Origin: Streptomyces sp. HNM0574
GTDB taxonomy: Bacteria > Actinomycetota > Actinomycetes > Streptomycetales > Streptomycetaceae
DNA length: 64,000 bases
Assembly: GCF_012726235.1 (NCBI RefSeq)
Contig: NZ_JAASAH010000004.1
Span: forward strand, 248,001-312,000
Reading direction: 5' to 3'
This document shows, in pieces, positions 1 through 10,342 of this stretch. The notes under the pieces are model-generated. The model was not told the DNA's origin and searched no databases. It saw only the letters and a program-made list of their open reading frames with translations. Each line of letters begins with the position of its first letter. Positions within the stretch are counted from its first letter, which is position 1. A program made the position numbers and the translations under genes.

Positions 1-406
1 CCTGGATCAGGCAGCCCAGCTCGCGACCGGCTCTCTCCGCCGCCCCTTCGAGGGAGCGGACGAGCCGGGAACGGTCCACGGAATGGACGAAATCCGCGTA
101 ACCCGCCACGGACCGCACCTTGTTGGTCTGCAACTGGCCGACGAAATGCCACGTGAGCCCGAGGTCCGCGCAGGCCGCGGCCTTCGGTGCGGCGTCCTGG
201 TCGCGGTTCTCCGCGACGTGCCGGACGCCCAGTTCGGCCAGCAGTCGGACATCGCCGGCCGGGTAGGTCTTGGTCACGACGACGAGGGTGACCTCGTCCC
301 GGGAACGCCCGGCCGCGGCGCACGCACGCGCGATGCGCTCCTCGACCCGTGCCAGGTTTCCGGCGAGTTCGGCCTTCCGCTCGCCGGGATCGGTGAGATC
401 CGTCAT
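1..406 (-). CDS. yggS: YggS/YlmE-family PLP-binding protein, 3' end cut by the window
   Basis: This is the N-terminal 135 or so residues of a pyridoxal-phosphate homeostasis protein. The ATG overlaps the pgeF stop (ATGA). The translation shows the PLP-lysine strand VVTKTYP, the block ENRDQDAAPKA, and the family hallmark WHFVGQLQTNKVR. These proteins are single-domain alanine-racemase-like TIM barrels that bind PLP without known enzymatic activity. No stop codon is reached before base 1. In Streptomyces this gene lies between pgeF and sepF in the division cluster, which fits the context. The identification is firm. The missing part is the C-terminal half. Confidence 0.93.
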   Translation of the reverse strand, partial: MTDLTDPGERKAELAGNLARVEERIARACAAAGRSRDEVTLVVVTKTYPAGDVRLLAELGVRHVAENRDQDAAPKAAACADLGLTWHFVGQLQTNKVRSVAGYADFVHSVDRSRLVRSLEGAAERAGRELGCLIQ

Positions 407-1152
407 GCCTGCGCCGCCTCCAACCAGACGTAACTCGCGAGCCGCCCGGTGGTGCCCTCGCGCCGGTACGAGAAATGATCGCCCGATTCGAGTGTGCAGA
501 CGGAAGACTGTTCCAATGTTGTGACGCCGCGCGAGGCGAGCTGCGCCCGCACCCCCGCGGCCATGTCGACGGCCGGGGTACCCCAACTCGTCGTCGCCCA
601 GGCTTCGGGGACGAGTTCGGCGACCTCTTCGCGCATCCGCTCCGGCACCTCGTAGCACCGGCCGCAGACCGCGGGGCCCGTGCGGGCCAGGATTCTGCCG
701 GGCTCGGCGCCGCGCCGGACCATCTCCTCGACGAGCGCCGGAACGACACCGGCGACGAGACCCGGTCTGCCCGCGTGCGCCGCGCCGGCGACACCCGCGA
801 CGGGGTCGGCGAGCAGCACGGGGGTGCAGTCGGCGGTCAGCACGGCGAGCGCGAGTCCGCGGCGCAGGGTCACGATGCCGTCGAGCGGCTGGAGTTCGCT
901 CCGTCCGTCGCCCTGGAACGGTCCGTCGACGAGGGCGACGTCCCGGCCGTGCACCTGGTTCATCCACACGACGTGGTCCGCGTCGAGGCCGAGCGCTTCG
1001 GCGGCGATCCGCCGGTTCTTCAGGACGGCCGCGGAGTCGTCACCGACCGCGCCGCCGAGATTGAGTGCCGCATACGGAGCGGCGCTCACCCCGCCCCACC
1101 TGTCGGTGAAGGCGAAATGCGCGCCGCTCTGCGAGTCGAACTGCCCTATCAC
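403..1152 (-). CDS. pgeF: Laccase-domain protein, peptidoglycan editing factor PgeF (YlmD/YfiH)
   Basis: This 249-residue protein belongs to the multicopper polyphenol oxidase/laccase-domain family. Members are reported to act as purine nucleosidases or to hydrolyse misincorporated muropeptide residues. Visible motifs are [16 protein letters not shown] near the N-terminus, [19 protein letters not shown] and the C-terminal [15 protein letters not shown]. Family zinc ligands (His, Cys, His) sit in the MNQVHG, TADC and AAHAG blocks. The GTG start overlaps the ftsZ stop by 4 bp (GTGA). The stop overlaps yggS by 4 bp, so the three genes are probably translationally coupled. Confidence 0.92.
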   Translation of the reverse strand: MIGQFDSQSGAHFAFTDRWGGVSAAPYAALNLGGAVGDDSAAVLKNRRIAAEALGLDADHVVWMNQVHGRDVALVDGPFQGDGRSELQPLDGIVTLRRGLALAVLTADCTPVLLADPVAGVAGAAHAGRPGLVAGVVPALVEEMVRRGAEPGRILARTGPAVCGRCYEVPERMREEVAELVPEAWATTSWGTPAVDMAAGVRAQLASRGVTTLEQSSVCTLESGDHFSYRREGTTGRLASYVWLEAAQA

Positions 1153-2396
1153 TTCAAGAAGTCCGGCACATCCAGCTCTTCGGCCTGGCTGTCCTGGTAC
1201 GGACGGGCCGGCGGAACCTGCGGGGCCTGCGGCGCGGACGCCGGGGGCGGCGGGACCTCACCGACCGGCGAGGGGTCGGACGCCGGGGCCGGCTCCGTCT
1301 CGCGCGGGGCGAGCGCGCCGAGTCCGCTGAAGGAGGGGCGCTCCTTCTCCGGCTCGGGGGCGGGCAGCGAGGTGGCCGCGGACTGCTCGTCCTTGCCCGC
1401 GCCGTTGCCCTGCGAACCGAGCGCCTTCTCCCGGGTCTTGGACGGCGGCTGACCGCCGTCGAAGCCGGCGGCGATGACGGTGACGCGCACCTCGTCGCCG
1501 AGCGCGTCGTCGATGACCGCGCCGAAGATGATGTTCGCCTCGGGGTGTGCCGCCTCGCTCACCAGCTGCGCGGCCTCGTTGATCTCGAAGAGACCGAGGT
1601 CCGAGCCGCCGGAGATGGACAGCAGTACGCCTCTCGCGCCATCGATGGACGCCTCGAGCAGTGGCGAGGAGATGGCCATCTCGGCCGCCGCCACCGCGCG
1701 GTCGTCCCCGCGCGCCGAGCCGATACCCATGAGCGCCGAACCGGCCTCGGACATCACGGACTTGACGTCCGCGAAGTCGAGGTTGATCAGGCCTGGGGTG
1801 GTGATGAGGTCGGTGATGCCCTGCACGCCGGAGAGCAGCACCTGGTCCGCCGACTTGAAGGCGTCCAGGACGCTGACCTGGCGGTCGGAGATCGACAGCA
1901 GTCGGTCGTTGGGGATGACGATGAGGGTGTCGACCTCTTCGCGCAGCGAGGCGATGCCGTCCTCGGCCTGGTTGGCGCGGCGGCGGCCCTCGAAGGTGAA
2001 GGGGCGGGTGACGACGCCGATCGTCAGGGCGCCGAGCGAGCGCGCGATGTTCGCGACGACCGGTGCGCCACCGGTGCCGGTGCCGCCGCCCTCGCCCGCC
2101 GTCACGAAGACCATGTCGGCCCCCTTGAGGACCTCCTCGATCTCCTCGCGGTGGTCCTCGGCGGCCTTGCGGCCGACATCGGGGTTCGCGCCCGCGCCGA
2201 GGCCGCGGGTCATCTCCCGGCCCACATCGAGCTTGACGTCGGCGTCGCTCATCAACAGGGCTTGCGCATCAGTGTTGATCGCGATGAACTCGACGCCCTT
2301 GAGACCGACCTCGATCATCCGGTTGATGGCATTCACGCCACCGCCGCCAATGCCGACGACCTTGATGACTGCGAGGTAGTTCTGCGGTGCTGCCAC
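1149..2396 (-). CDS. ftsZ: Cell division GTPase FtsZ
   Basis: FtsZ is the tubulin homologue that polymerises with GTP into the Z-ring, in Streptomyces into ladders during sporulation septation. The 415 residues begin at a GTG (N-terminus [20 protein letters not shown]). The GTP-binding signature [15 protein letters not shown] and the T7 loop region [11 protein letters not shown] are intact. The globular core ends around residue 315. A Pro/Ala/Glu-rich linker follows, then the conserved tail DVPDFLK that binds membrane-anchor partners. An SD-like stretch lies just upstream. The 238 bp before it, after ftsQ, carry several inverted repeats and are the expected site of the developmental promoters known upstream of Streptomyces ftsZ. 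Confidence 0.99.
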   Translation of the reverse strand: MAAPQNYLAVIKVVGIGGGGVNAINRMIEVGLKGVEFIAINTDAQALLMSDADVKLDVGREMTRGLGAGANPDVGRKAAEDHREEIEEVLKGADMVFVTAGEGGGTGTGGAPVVANIARSLGALTIGVVTRPFTFEGRRRANQAEDGIASLREEVDTLIVIPNDRLLSISDRQVSVLDAFKSADQVLLSGVQGITDLITTPGLINLDFADVKSVMSEAGSALMGIGSARGDDRAVAAAEMAISSPLLEASIDGARGVLLSISGGSDLGLFEINEAAQLVSEAAHPEANIIFGAVIDDALGDEVRVTVIAAGFDGGQPPSKTREKALGSQGNGAGKDEQSAATSLPAPEPEKERPSFSGLGALAPRETEPAPASDPSPVGEVPPPPASAPQAPQVPPARPYQDSQAEELDVPDFLK

Positions 2397-2455
2397 GTCG
2401 AAGGCCTCTCGCCTCGAGTTACGTATCCCTGTAGGGCGGTCCGAACGCCGACCCG

Positions 2456-2552
2456 AACCCTAAGCGTGAAGTTTAGGGTTACCAGTGTCCGTCTTCCCTG
2501 GACTCTCCGGAACGGACACTAAGTCGACAAGTGGTGGGTGTTCAACGAACAC
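2456..2552 (-). promoter_or_regulatory. ftsZ upstream region with three inverted repeats
   Basis: The ftsQ-ftsZ gap (2397-2634) holds three perfect inverted repeats. AACCCTAA/TTAGGGTT lies at 2456-2463 and 2473-2480. AGTGTCCGT/ACGGACACT lies at 2484-2492 and 2512-2520. GTGTTC/GAACAC lies at 2538-2543 and 2547-2552. In studied Streptomyces, ftsZ has several promoters in this gap, one induced for sporulation, and the BldD regulator binds upstream. I cannot assign individual repeats to particular proteins or tell operators from RNA hairpins. Confidence 0.6.
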
Positions 2553-2634
2553 GCCGAACCTCCCGTTTTTCTTTTCACCCTATGTGATCAGGCCGTCCAG
2601 TAGCCATCCAGGGTGCTGGCCTGCGGCGATGCCG

Positions 2635-3486
2635 TCAACTCCCGGACGCCGCAGGGGCGCTGGGAACGCTGACGTCGAAGTGGTCGGAGCCCTTCGCCGC
2701 TTTCATCAGCGCCGTGAGGGACTTGGCCTTCGCCGCGCCCCGCTCGCCGCTGCCCCACAACACCGTACGGCCCCCCGACAGCTCGAGGCGGACGGAATCG
2801 AAGGAACGGACGCGGATCGCGCGCGTGTCGCGGGCGACGGAAGCCGGGAGGGACTGTGCCACGCGGACCGCTTCGCGGCGCATCCTCGCAGGCCCGAAGT
2901 GGGCGGCGTTCGGCGAATCCTGAAGGTTCATCACCAGAAGCGGAACGCCCTTGGGGCGCGTGGTGGTTGTGGCGAATCGCACGCCGTCGCGGTCGACCTC
3001 GACGTACTTCCCGGCCTTCTCCTGGACGAGTTCGGGTCTGCGTTCGGTCACGTTCAGGCCGATTCCGGTCGGCCATGCGCGAACGACGTCGGCCGTGGCG
3101 AGCCGCGGGAGTTCCGCCAGGAGCGCGCGTTCGACGGCGGGTCTGTCGACGGTGATGACGGGGTCGCCGAGCGGGATGCCGGCCGCGTGCCGGACCTCCT
3201 GCTCGGAGAGCACCCGGGTGCCGCTGACCGAGACCTTCTCGACGCGCAGCCAGTCGGAGCCGTACAGCGCCCAGACCGCGAACCCGGTCAGGGCGACGGT
3301 GGCGACGAGGGCGAGGATCACGGTGAGGCGGCGCGGCTTTCTCCACCGCCCCCGCAGGCCGCGCGGGGAGCCGTCGCCCGGCTCCCCGGGTGCGCCGGGG
3401 GCCTCGCGGACGTCGTCGTCGCGCCGTCCGCGAGGCCTGTTCCTCACCGGTGCCGTGGGCCCCGCCGATCCGGCCGGTCCTGCCAC
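2635..3486 (-). CDS. ftsQ: Cell division protein FtsQ (POTRA domain)
   Basis: FtsQ is a single-pass bitopic division protein linking FtsL/DivIC-type partners to the septal synthase. I chose the GTG at 3486 (MAGPAGSAG..., 283 residues). It lies 16 bp after the murG stop behind a purine-rich GGAAGGCAGGGGA, and the N-terminus resembles Streptomyces FtsQ. A longer frame runs upstream to 3591 but would overlap murG. A basic Pro/Arg-rich cytoplasmic tail is followed by one membrane segment (about residues 54-75), the POTRA domain starting VEKVSVSGTRVLSEQEV, and the beta domain with PTGIGLNVTERRP. Confidence 0.93.
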   Translation of the reverse strand: MAGPAGSAGPTAPVRNRPRGRRDDDVREAPGAPGEPGDGSPRGLRGRWRKPRRLTVILALVATVALTGFAVWALYGSDWLRVEKVSVSGTRVLSEQEVRHAAGIPLGDPVITVDRPAVERALLAELPRLATADVVRAWPTGIGLNVTERRPELVQEKAGKYVEVDRDGVRFATTTTRPKGVPLLVMNLQDSPNAAHFGPARMRREAVRVAQSLPASVARDTRAIRVRSFDSVRLELSGGRTVLWGSGERGAAKAKSLTALMKAAKGSDHFDVSVPSAPAASGS

Positions 3487-3502
3487 AGTCCCCTGCCTTC
3501 CG

Positions 3503-4597
3503 TCACGCTCCCTGGCGTGCCGCGATCGCCTCGTGCACCATGCCGACGAGCAGTTCGTCGGCGTCACGGCGGCCGAACTCGGCGGCGGCACGCGCCATCT
3601 CGTGCAGCCGGTGCGGGTCGGCCAGGACCGGGAGCACGTCGCTCTGGATCCACTGGGTCGTCAGTTCCGCGTCGTCGACGAGGAGTCCGCCGCCCGCCTT
3701 GACCACCGGCTGTGCGTTCAGGCGCTGTTCACCGTTGCCGACCGGCAGCGGCACGTACGCGGCCGGGAGGCCGACCGCGGACAGCTCCGCGACGGTCATC
3801 GCGCCCGCGCGGCAGAGCATCATGTCGGCCGCCGCGTACGCGAGGTCCATGCGGTCCACATACGGTACCGGGACGTACGGCGGCATACCGGGCATGTTGT
3901 CGATCTGCGGCAGTTCGTTCTTCGGGCCGACCGCGTGCAGCACCTGGATGCCCGCGCGCTGGAGGTGCGGAACGGCCTGCTGCACGACCTCGTTGAGCCG
4001 CCGGGCGCCCTGCGAGCCGCCGGAGACCAGGAGCGTCGGCAGGTTCGGGTCGAGGCCGAAGGCGGCGCGGGCCTCGGGTCTGGCCGCCGCGCGGTCCAGG
4101 GTCGCGATGGCGCGGCGCAGCGGGATGCCGACGTAGCGCGCGTTGCGCAGCTTGCTGTCCGGCGTGGAGACGGCGACGTGACGGGTGTACCGCGAGCCGA
4201 TCTTGTTGGCCAGCCCGGGGCGGGCGTTGGCCTCGTGGACGACGATCGGCACCCCGAGGCGCTTGGCCGCGAGGAAGCCGGGCAGGGCGACGTAGCCGCC
4301 GAAGCCGACGACGCAGTCGGCCTTCGTCTTCTCCAGGATCGCCTCGGTGGCCTTGATCGTGCCGCGCAGCCGCCCGGGCACCGTGATCAGCTCAGGGGTG
4401 GGCTTGCGCGGGAGCGGGACGGCCGGGATGAGCTCCAGGTCGTATCCCCTCTCGGGCACGAGCCGTGTCTCCAGGCCGCGTTCGGTGCCGAGGGCCGTGA
4501 TCCCCACGGTCGGGTCCTGCCGGCGCAGGGCGTCCGCGAGGGCGAGCGCGGGCTCGATATGGCCGGCGGTCCCCCCACCGGCGAGTACGACGTGCAC
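3503..4597 (-). CDS. murG: UDP-GlcNAc:lipid I N-acetylglucosaminyltransferase MurG
   Basis: MurG adds GlcNAc to lipid I to make lipid II at the inner face of the membrane. The 364-residue GT28 protein begins [22 protein letters not shown] with the glycine-rich acceptor loop. It contains [15 protein letters not shown], the second glycine loop [12 protein letters not shown], and the UDP-GlcNAc block [18 protein letters not shown]. It follows ftsW at a gap of a few bases and precedes ftsQ by 16 bp. Length and motifs are standard. Confidence 0.98.
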   Translation of the reverse strand: MHVVLAGGGTAGHIEPALALADALRRQDPTVGITALGTERGLETRLVPERGYDLELIPAVPLPRKPTPELITVPGRLRGTIKATEAILEKTKADCVVGFGGYVALPGFLAAKRLGVPIVVHEANARPGLANKIGSRYTRHVAVSTPDSKLRNARYVGIPLRRAIATLDRAAARPEARAAFGLDPNLPTLLVSGGSQGARRLNEVVQQAVPHLQRAGIQVLHAVGPKNELPQIDNMPGMPPYVPVPYVDRMDLAYAAADMMLCRAGAMTVAELSAVGLPAAYVPLPVGNGEQRLNAQPVVKAGGGLLVDDAELTTQWIQSDVLPVLADPHRLHEMARAAAEFGRRDADELLVGMVHEAIAARQGA

Positions 4598-4603
4598 GCT
4601 GAT

Positions 4604-6313
4604 TCACCGCTCTCCGGACGGCGGCCGTTTCGTCCGCCGTCTCATCGTTGTCCATCTCACCCCTGCCGGCCTCCCCCGCGGAGCGAGCTGCCGCAGAACA
4701 GGCTGCCGCATGGCCAGGGCCGCCCGGGCCGCCGGGTCGCTGCGCGCGAGGGCGATCAGCAGCCCGATCGCGAACATCGTCGGCAGCAGGGCCGACCCAC
4801 CGTAGGAGAACAGCGGGAGCGGGACACCGGCGATCGGCAGCAGGCCGAGCACCGCACCGATGTTGACCACGGCCTGGGCCGTGATCCAGGTGGTCACGCC
4901 TCCCGCGGCGTACCTCACGAAGGGGTCCTCCGTGCGTCCGGCCACGCGGATACCCGCATAGCCTAGAGCCGCGAAGAGAGCGAGTACCGACAGCGTCCCC
5001 GCCAGGCCGAGTTCCTCCCCGGTCACGGCGAAGATGAAGTCGGTGTGCGGTTCAGGGAGTTGACCCCATTTTTCCACACTCGCTCCGAGGCCGGAACCGA
5101 ACCATCCGCCGGAGGCCAGCGCGTAGATGCCGTGGACGGCCTGCCAGCACTGGTCGTTGGCGCCCGGGTCGGTGGCGGCGATGCAGGAGAGCCTGGACAT
5201 GCGGTTGGGGCTGGTCCAGATCAGCAGGGCGCCGACGGCCAGCGCGGAGAACAGGACGCCCGCGAACAGCCGGGTGGGGGCGCCCGCGAGCCAGAGCAGT
5301 CCGAAGAGGACGGCCGTGAGAATGATCGCAGTGCCCATGTCCCCGCCGAGCATGATGAGTCCGAGCAGGAGCAGGGTGACGGGGACGAACGGGACGAGCA
5401 GGTGCTTCCACTGCGTCAGCATCCCCTTGTCGCCCTTGCGCGCGAGCAGGTCGGCGCCCCACAGGACGAGCGCGAGCTTGGCGAACTCGCTGGGCTGGAG
5501 CTGGAACGGGCCGCCGAGGTAGATCCAGTTCTGGTTGCCGTTCACCATCCGCCCTATCCCGGGCACCTGGACCATGCACAGCAGGACGACGGAGACCGCG
5601 AGCAGCGGGTACGACAGGGCCCGGTGCAGGCGGAGCGGCATCCGGGCGGCGGACAGCAGGAGCACGCCGCCGATGGCCGCGGCGACGAGCTGCTTGCTGA
5701 AGAAGTACGTGGAGTTCAGGCCCTGTTGGAGCGCCTCGATCTGGGAGGCCGAGAAGACCATCACCAGGCCGAGCACGGTGAGCAGCAGGCTGCCGCCGAG
5801 GATCAGGTAGTACGCGGTCAGCGGCCGGTCCCAGGTGCGCCGTACCCGGGTGTGGAACCGCTTGAGGGGCGAGGTGCGCCCGCCGCCCTGCCGCTTGCCG
5901 CCGCGTTCGGGACGTGGCGGGCGCCGGGGCGCGGGCGCGGGGGTACGGCGCGGCCGCGGGGTGGAGGCGCGCCCGGCGGAGGAGCCGCCGGATCCCGCCG
6001 GGGACTTGGCGCCGGAGGAACGCTGGGTTCCGCGCAGCAGCGTCCCCGGACCGTACGCGGACGCCGGTGCCCCCGCCGCCGCGAGCCCGCCGAGCGGGGC
6101 GAACAGCGGCGGCAGGGCGGGCAACGGGAGGCGCAGGGAGGCGAGGAGGGAGGACCGGAGCCGGGACGCCGGAGCGCCGGCCCGGGCTTCCGGGTCCGGA
6201 GGTGCGTCTCTGCCGCCCTCGTGGACGGGGCAGTTCGGCCCGTCCGGCCCGAACTGCCCGTCCCGCGCCCCGTCACGAGGTGCCGCCGGTGAGCGGTCGC
6301 CGACAGCCGTCAT
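4604..6313 (-). CDS. ftsW: SEDS septal peptidoglycan glycosyltransferase FtsW
   Basis: FtsW is the polytopic SEDS glycosyltransferase that polymerises lipid II at the septum together with FtsI. The ATG at 6313 follows AGGGGG with 9-base spacing. A GTG at 6352 in the same frame is possible but lacks an SD. This start gives 569 residues. The first 150 or so are a Pro/Gly/Arg-rich, probably disordered cytoplasmic tail. Ten membrane segments follow. SEDS hallmarks are LGGDMGTAIILT, the EELGLAG loop, and the final VPLPLFSYGGSALLPTM. The long tail is unusual compared with most FtsW proteins. Confidence 0.95.
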   Translation of the reverse strand: MTAVGDRSPAAPRDGARDGQFGPDGPNCPVHEGGRDAPPDPEARAGAPASRLRSSLLASLRLPLPALPPLFAPLGGLAAAGAPASAYGPGTLLRGTQRSSGAKSPAGSGGSSAGRASTPRPRRTPAPAPRRPPRPERGGKRQGGGRTSPLKRFHTRVRRTWDRPLTAYYLILGGSLLLTVLGLVMVFSASQIEALQQGLNSTYFFSKQLVAAAIGGVLLLSAARMPLRLHRALSYPLLAVSVVLLCMVQVPGIGRMVNGNQNWIYLGGPFQLQPSEFAKLALVLWGADLLARKGDKGMLTQWKHLLVPFVPVTLLLLGLIMLGGDMGTAIILTAVLFGLLWLAGAPTRLFAGVLFSALAVGALLIWTSPNRMSRLSCIAATDPGANDQCWQAVHGIYALASGGWFGSGLGASVEKWGQLPEPHTDFIFAVTGEELGLAGTLSVLALFAALGYAGIRVAGRTEDPFVRYAAGGVTTWITAQAVVNIGAVLGLLPIAGVPLPLFSYGGSALLPTMFAIGLLIALARSDPAARAALAMRQPVLRQLAPRGRPAGVRWTTMRRRTKRPPSGER

Positions 6314-6369
6314 AGTCGTGTGCCCCCTGTGGATTGCCCGCGCCGCGGTCACCGGGGACCCGCCGCGGG

Positions 6370-7839
6370 CTACTGCTGCTCTTGCCGCTCCCGGCCGTCG
6401 GCGGCCAGGTCACGCACCGCGTCGGCGAAGGCGTCGCCGCGGGCGTTGTAGTTGACGAACATGTCCATCGACGCACAGGCCGGTGCCAGCAGGACCGTGT
6501 CGCCGGTGACGGCCAGGCGCGAGGCTTCCGCGACCGCCGCTGACATCGCTCCAGTGTCGGTCCGTTCGAGGTCGACCACGGGAACATCCGGGGCGTGTCG
6601 CGCCAGGGCCTCCCGGATGAGGTGGCGGTCGGCACCGATGAGGACGGCGGCCCGCAGCCGCTTCGCCGCGTTCCGTACGAGCTCGTCGAACGTCGCGCCC
6701 TTGGCGAGGCCGCCCGCGACCCAGACGATCGGGTCGTAGGCGGCCAGGGACGCCTCGGTGGCGTGGGTGTTGGTGGCCTTGGAGTCGTCGACGTACGCGA
6801 CGCCGTCGACGTCCGCGACGTGCTGGATGCGGTGCGCGTCCGGCTGGAAGGCGCGCAGGCCCTCGCGTACCGCGTTGGCCGGGACGCCGAAGGCCCTGGC
6901 GAGGGCCGCAGCGGCCAGCGCGTTGGCGATGTTGTGCGGGGCCGCCGGGGTCACGTCGGAGACCTCGGCGAGTTCCTGGGCCTGCTCCGCGCGGTTCTCG
7001 ACGAAGGCGCGGTCGACCAGGATGCCGTCGACGACGCCGAGTTCGGACGGCCGGGGGCTGCCCAGCGTGAAGCCGATGGCCCGGCAGCCCTCGACCACGT
7101 CGGCCTGGCGGACCAGGCGTTCGGTCTCGGGGTCGGCGACGTTGTAGACGCAGGCCGTGCGGTTGCCCTCGTAGATGCGGCCCTTGTCGTCGGCGTAGGC
7201 GCGCATGCTGCCGTGCCAGTCGAGGTGGTCGGGCGCGAGGTTGAGCACCGTCGCGGAGTGCGGGCGCAGGCTCGGTGCCCAGTGCAGCTGGTAGCTGGAG
7301 AGCTCGACGGCGAGGACGTCGTACGGCTCTTCCGAGAGGACGACGTCGACCAGCGGGGTGCCGATGTTGCCGACCGCGGGGGCGCGGTGGCCGGCGGCCC
7401 GCAGGATCGACGCGAGCATCTGCACCGTCGTCGTCTTGCCGTTGGTGCCGGTGACGGCCAGCCAGGGCGGGGCGTCGGGCCCGCGCAGCCGCCAGGCCAG
7501 TTCGACGTCGCCCCAGACGGGGACGCCGGCCTCGGCCGCGGCGGCGAACAGCGGGCTGTCCGGCTTCCAGCCGGGCGAGGTGACGACCAGCGTGGTGCCG
7601 GGCGGCAGGGTCCCGGCGTCGCCGAGGCGGACCGTGACGGCGCCGCCGGTGGCGGACTCCAGCTCGGCGGCCCGGCCGCGGTGGGTCTCGCTGTCGCCGC
7701 CGTCGACGACGGTGACGCGGGCGCCGAAGCGGGCCAGCGCGCGGGCGGCGCTGATGCCGCTGACGCCGAGCCCGGCGACGGTGACCTCGCGTCCGGCGAA
7801 CTCCTCGGCCGGGGCGGGCGGCTGCGTGGGCTCCGTCAT
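6370..7839 (-). CDS. murD: UDP-N-acetylmuramoylalanine--D-glutamate ligase MurD
   Basis: MurD adds D-Glu to UDP-MurNAc-L-Ala with ATP. The 489-residue protein shows an N-terminal Rossmann-like domain (VTVAGLGVSGISAARAL), the ATP P-loop VTGTNGKTTTVQMLA, the central AVELSSYQL and LNLAPDHLDWHG blocks, and the C-terminal ligase domain with YVDDSKATNTHATEASLA. Its ATG overlaps the mraY stop (ATGA). It follows mraY in the usual dcw order. Confidence 0.98.
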   Translation of the reverse strand: MTEPTQPPAPAEEFAGREVTVAGLGVSGISAARALARFGARVTVVDGGDSETHRGRAAELESATGGAVTVRLGDAGTLPPGTTLVVTSPGWKPDSPLFAAAAEAGVPVWGDVELAWRLRGPDAPPWLAVTGTNGKTTTVQMLASILRAAGHRAPAVGNIGTPLVDVVLSEEPYDVLAVELSSYQLHWAPSLRPHSATVLNLAPDHLDWHGSMRAYADDKGRIYEGNRTACVYNVADPETERLVRQADVVEGCRAIGFTLGSPRPSELGVVDGILVDRAFVENRAEQAQELAEVSDVTPAAPHNIANALAAAALARAFGVPANAVREGLRAFQPDAHRIQHVADVDGVAYVDDSKATNTHATEASLAAYDPIVWVAGGLAKGATFDELVRNAAKRLRAAVLIGADRHLIREALARHAPDVPVVDLERTDTGAMSAAVAEASRLAVTGDTVLLAPACASMDMFVNYNARGDAFADAVRDLAADGRERQEQQ

Positions 7840-8903
7840 CAGTTCACCGCCGCCCAGCCCGCGTAGAAGATGCCGACGCCGACGATGGCGCAGATGCCCT
7901 GGATGATCCAGAAGCGGACCACGACGAGGACCTCGGACCAGCCCTTGAGCTCGAAGTGGTGCTGGAGCGGCGCCATCTTGAAGACCCGCTTGCCCGTGAG
8001 CCGGAAGGAACCGACCTGGATGACCACGGACATGGTGATGATGACGAACAGGCCGCCGAGGACGGCGAGCAGCAGCTCCGTGCGGGAGGTGATGGCCAGA
8101 CCGGCGAGCGCGCCGCCGAGGGCGAGGGAGCCGGTGTCACCCATGAAGATCTTCGCGGGCGAGGTGTTCCACCACAGGAAGCCGAAGCAGGCACCCATCA
8201 ACGCGGCCGAGACGACGGCGAGATCGAGCGGGTCGCGTACCTCGTAGCAGCCGGGCCCGGCGGTCAGCGCGTTGGCGCAGGACTCCTGGTACTCCCAGAT
8301 GCAGATGAAGACGTACGCGCCGAAGACCATCACCGAGGCGCCGGTGGCCAGGCCGTCGAGGCCGTCGGTGAGGTTCACGCCGTTCGACATCGCGAGGATC
8401 ATGAACAGCGCCCAGATGACGAACAGCACCGGTCCGATGGACCAGCCGAAGTCCTGGGTGAAGGAGAGCTTGTCGGACGCGGGGGTCTGGCCGCGCGCGT
8501 CCGGGAAGTTGAGCGCGAGGACGGCGAAGGCGATGCCGACGATCAGCTGGCCCGCCATCTTCGCCTTGGCCCGGAGGCCGAGGCTGCGCTGCTTGACGAT
8601 CTTGATGTAGTCGTCGAGGAAGCCGACCAGGCCCATGCCCGCGAAGAGGAACAGCACCAGCACGCCGGAGAACGTCGGCTGGCTGCCCGTCAGCAGCTTC
8701 GTGAGGGCGTACGCGAGGAGCGTCGCCAGGATGAAGGCGATACCGCCCATGGTGGGGGTGCCGCGCTTGCTGTGGTGGTTCTGCGGACCGTCGTCACGGA
8801 TGAACTGCCCGTAGCCCTTGGAGGCCAGCAGCTTGATCAGCAGCGGGGTGCCGACCAGGGACAGGATCATGCCGATGACACCGGAGAAGAGGATCTGCCT
8901 CAT
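7839..8903 (-). CDS. mraY: Phospho-MurNAc-pentapeptide translocase MraY
   Basis: MraY transfers phospho-MurNAc-pentapeptide to undecaprenyl phosphate, forming lipid I. The 354-residue protein is strongly hydrophobic with about ten membrane segments. Conserved catalytic blocks are present: [35 protein letters not shown] (the acidic cluster), [12 protein letters not shown] and [11 protein letters not shown]. It overlaps murF upstream and murD downstream by 4 bp each. Confidence 0.98.
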   Translation of the reverse strand: MRQILFSGVIGMILSLVGTPLLIKLLASKGYGQFIRDDGPQNHHSKRGTPTMGGIAFILATLLAYALTKLLTGSQPTFSGVLVLFLFAGMGLVGFLDDYIKIVKQRSLGLRAKAKMAGQLIVGIAFAVLALNFPDARGQTPASDKLSFTQDFGWSIGPVLFVIWALFMILAMSNGVNLTDGLDGLATGASVMVFGAYVFICIWEYQESCANALTAGPGCYEVRDPLDLAVVSAALMGACFGFLWWNTSPAKIFMGDTGSLALGGALAGLAITSRTELLLAVLGGLFVIITMSVVIQVGSFRLTGKRVFKMAPLQHHFELKGWSEVLVVVRFWIIQGICAIVGVGIFYAGWAAVN

Positions 8904-10336
8904 CGCTGGGCGACCTCACCCTCGGCACCCGCAGCACCGTGGCCGCCCTGGAGCAGGGCGCCGGCCACGCGCTCCAGGCCGACGGACCGGGAAGCCTTGA
9001 CCAGTACGACATCCCCCGGGCGCAGTTCGCCTCTCAACAGGTCGACTGCCGCCTCAGCGTCGGACACGTGCACCGACTCCTCACCCCACGAACCCTCGTT
9101 CTTGGCGCCCATGTCGAGCCAGGCGGCCTCCTGGCCGCCCACCGCCACGAGCTTGCTGACGTTGAGCCGGACGACGAGCCGTCCGACAGCGTCGTGCTCG
9201 GCGAGCGCATCCTCGCCGAGCTCGGCCATCTCGCCGAGCACCGCCCAGGTACGGCCCCCCGACTCCTTGCGCGCCCCGCCCATCGCGGCCAGGGCGCGGA
9301 GCGCTGCCCTGGTCGAGTCGGGGTTGGCGTTGTAGGCGTCGTTGACGACCGTGACACCGTCGGCGCGTTCGGTGACCTCCATCCGCCAACGCGAGAGCGT
9401 GCCCGCGGCGGAGAGCGCGTCGGCGATCTCCCCTGCGGGCATGCCCAGTTCGTGGGCGACGGCCGCCGCGGCGAGCGCGTTCGACACGTGGTGCTCACCG
9501 TACAGCCGCATGGTCACGTCACCGCACCCGGTGGGTGTGCTGAGCGTGAAGGAGGGCTGACCGTTCCCTGTGAGCCGGACGTTCTCGGCGCGGATGTCGG
9601 CGTCCTCGGACTCGCCGAAGGTGAGCACGCGGGCCCGGGTACGGGCGCTCATGGCGCGTACGTAGGGATCGTCGGCGTTGAGCACGGCGAGGCCGTCCTC
9701 GGGAAGGACCTCGACGAGTTCGCCCTTTGCCTGTGCGATCTGCTCGCGGCCGCCGAACTCGCCGATGTGCGCCGTCCCGACGTTCAGCACGACGCCGATC
9801 GCGGGCGGGGTGAGGCCCGCGAGGTAGCGGATGTGGCCGATGCCGCGGGCGCCCATCTCCAGGACGAGGTGCCGGGTGTCCGCATCCGCGCGCAGCGCGG
9901 TGAGCGGCAGCCCGATCTCGTTGTTGAGCGAGCCCTGGGGCCAGACCGTGGGGCCGATCCGCTCCAGGAGCTGCGCGATGAGGTCCTTGGTGCTGGTCTT
10001 GCCGGAGGAGCCGGTCAGCGCGACGGTGCGCGTGCCCAGCTTCTCCGTGGTGTACCGGGCGAGGGCTCCGAGGGCGCGGGTGACGTCGTCGACGACGACG
10101 GCGGGCACACCGACGGGCCGGGTCGCGAGCACGCCCACGGCTCCGGTCTCCACTGCGGTACGCGCGAAGTCATGGCCGTCGACGCGTTCTCCGGCGAAGG
10201 CGGCGAAGAGACTGCCGGGAACTGCTTCCCGGGAGTCGATCACCACGGGTCCGGTGACCCGGGCTTCCGGGTCCGGTATGTCGCACTGCTGCCCGGAGAC
10301 GACAGCGGCGATCTCGGCGAGGGATAGGGGAATCAT
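8900..10336 (-). CDS. murF: UDP-MurNAc-tripeptide--D-Ala-D-Ala ligase MurF
   Basis: MurF completes the UDP-MurNAc-pentapeptide by adding D-Ala-D-Ala. The 478-residue protein has an N-terminal substrate-binding domain, the P-loop [16 protein letters not shown], the central block [13 protein letters not shown], and the C-terminal domain with [15 protein letters not shown]. The ATG at 10336 lies 6 bp after the murE stop. The stop overlaps mraY by 4 bp. Confidence 0.97.
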   Translation of the reverse strand: MIPLSLAEIAAVVSGQQCDIPDPEARVTGPVVIDSREAVPGSLFAAFAGERVDGHDFARTAVETGAVGVLATRPVGVPAVVVDDVTRALGALARYTTEKLGTRTVALTGSSGKTSTKDLIAQLLERIGPTVWPQGSLNNEIGLPLTALRADADTRHLVLEMGARGIGHIRYLAGLTPPAIGVVLNVGTAHIGEFGGREQIAQAKGELVEVLPEDGLAVLNADDPYVRAMSARTRARVLTFGESEDADIRAENVRLTGNGQPSFTLSTPTGCGDVTMRLYGEHHVSNALAAAAVAHELGMPAGEIADALSAAGTLSRWRMEVTERADGVTVVNDAYNANPDSTRAALRALAAMGGARKESGGRTWAVLGEMAELGEDALAEHDAVGRLVVRLNVSKLVAVGGQEAAWLDMGAKNEGSWGEESVHVSDAEAAVDLLRGELRPGDVVLVKASRSVGLERVAGALLQGGHGAAGAEGEVAQR

Positions 10337-10342
10337 CGATTC

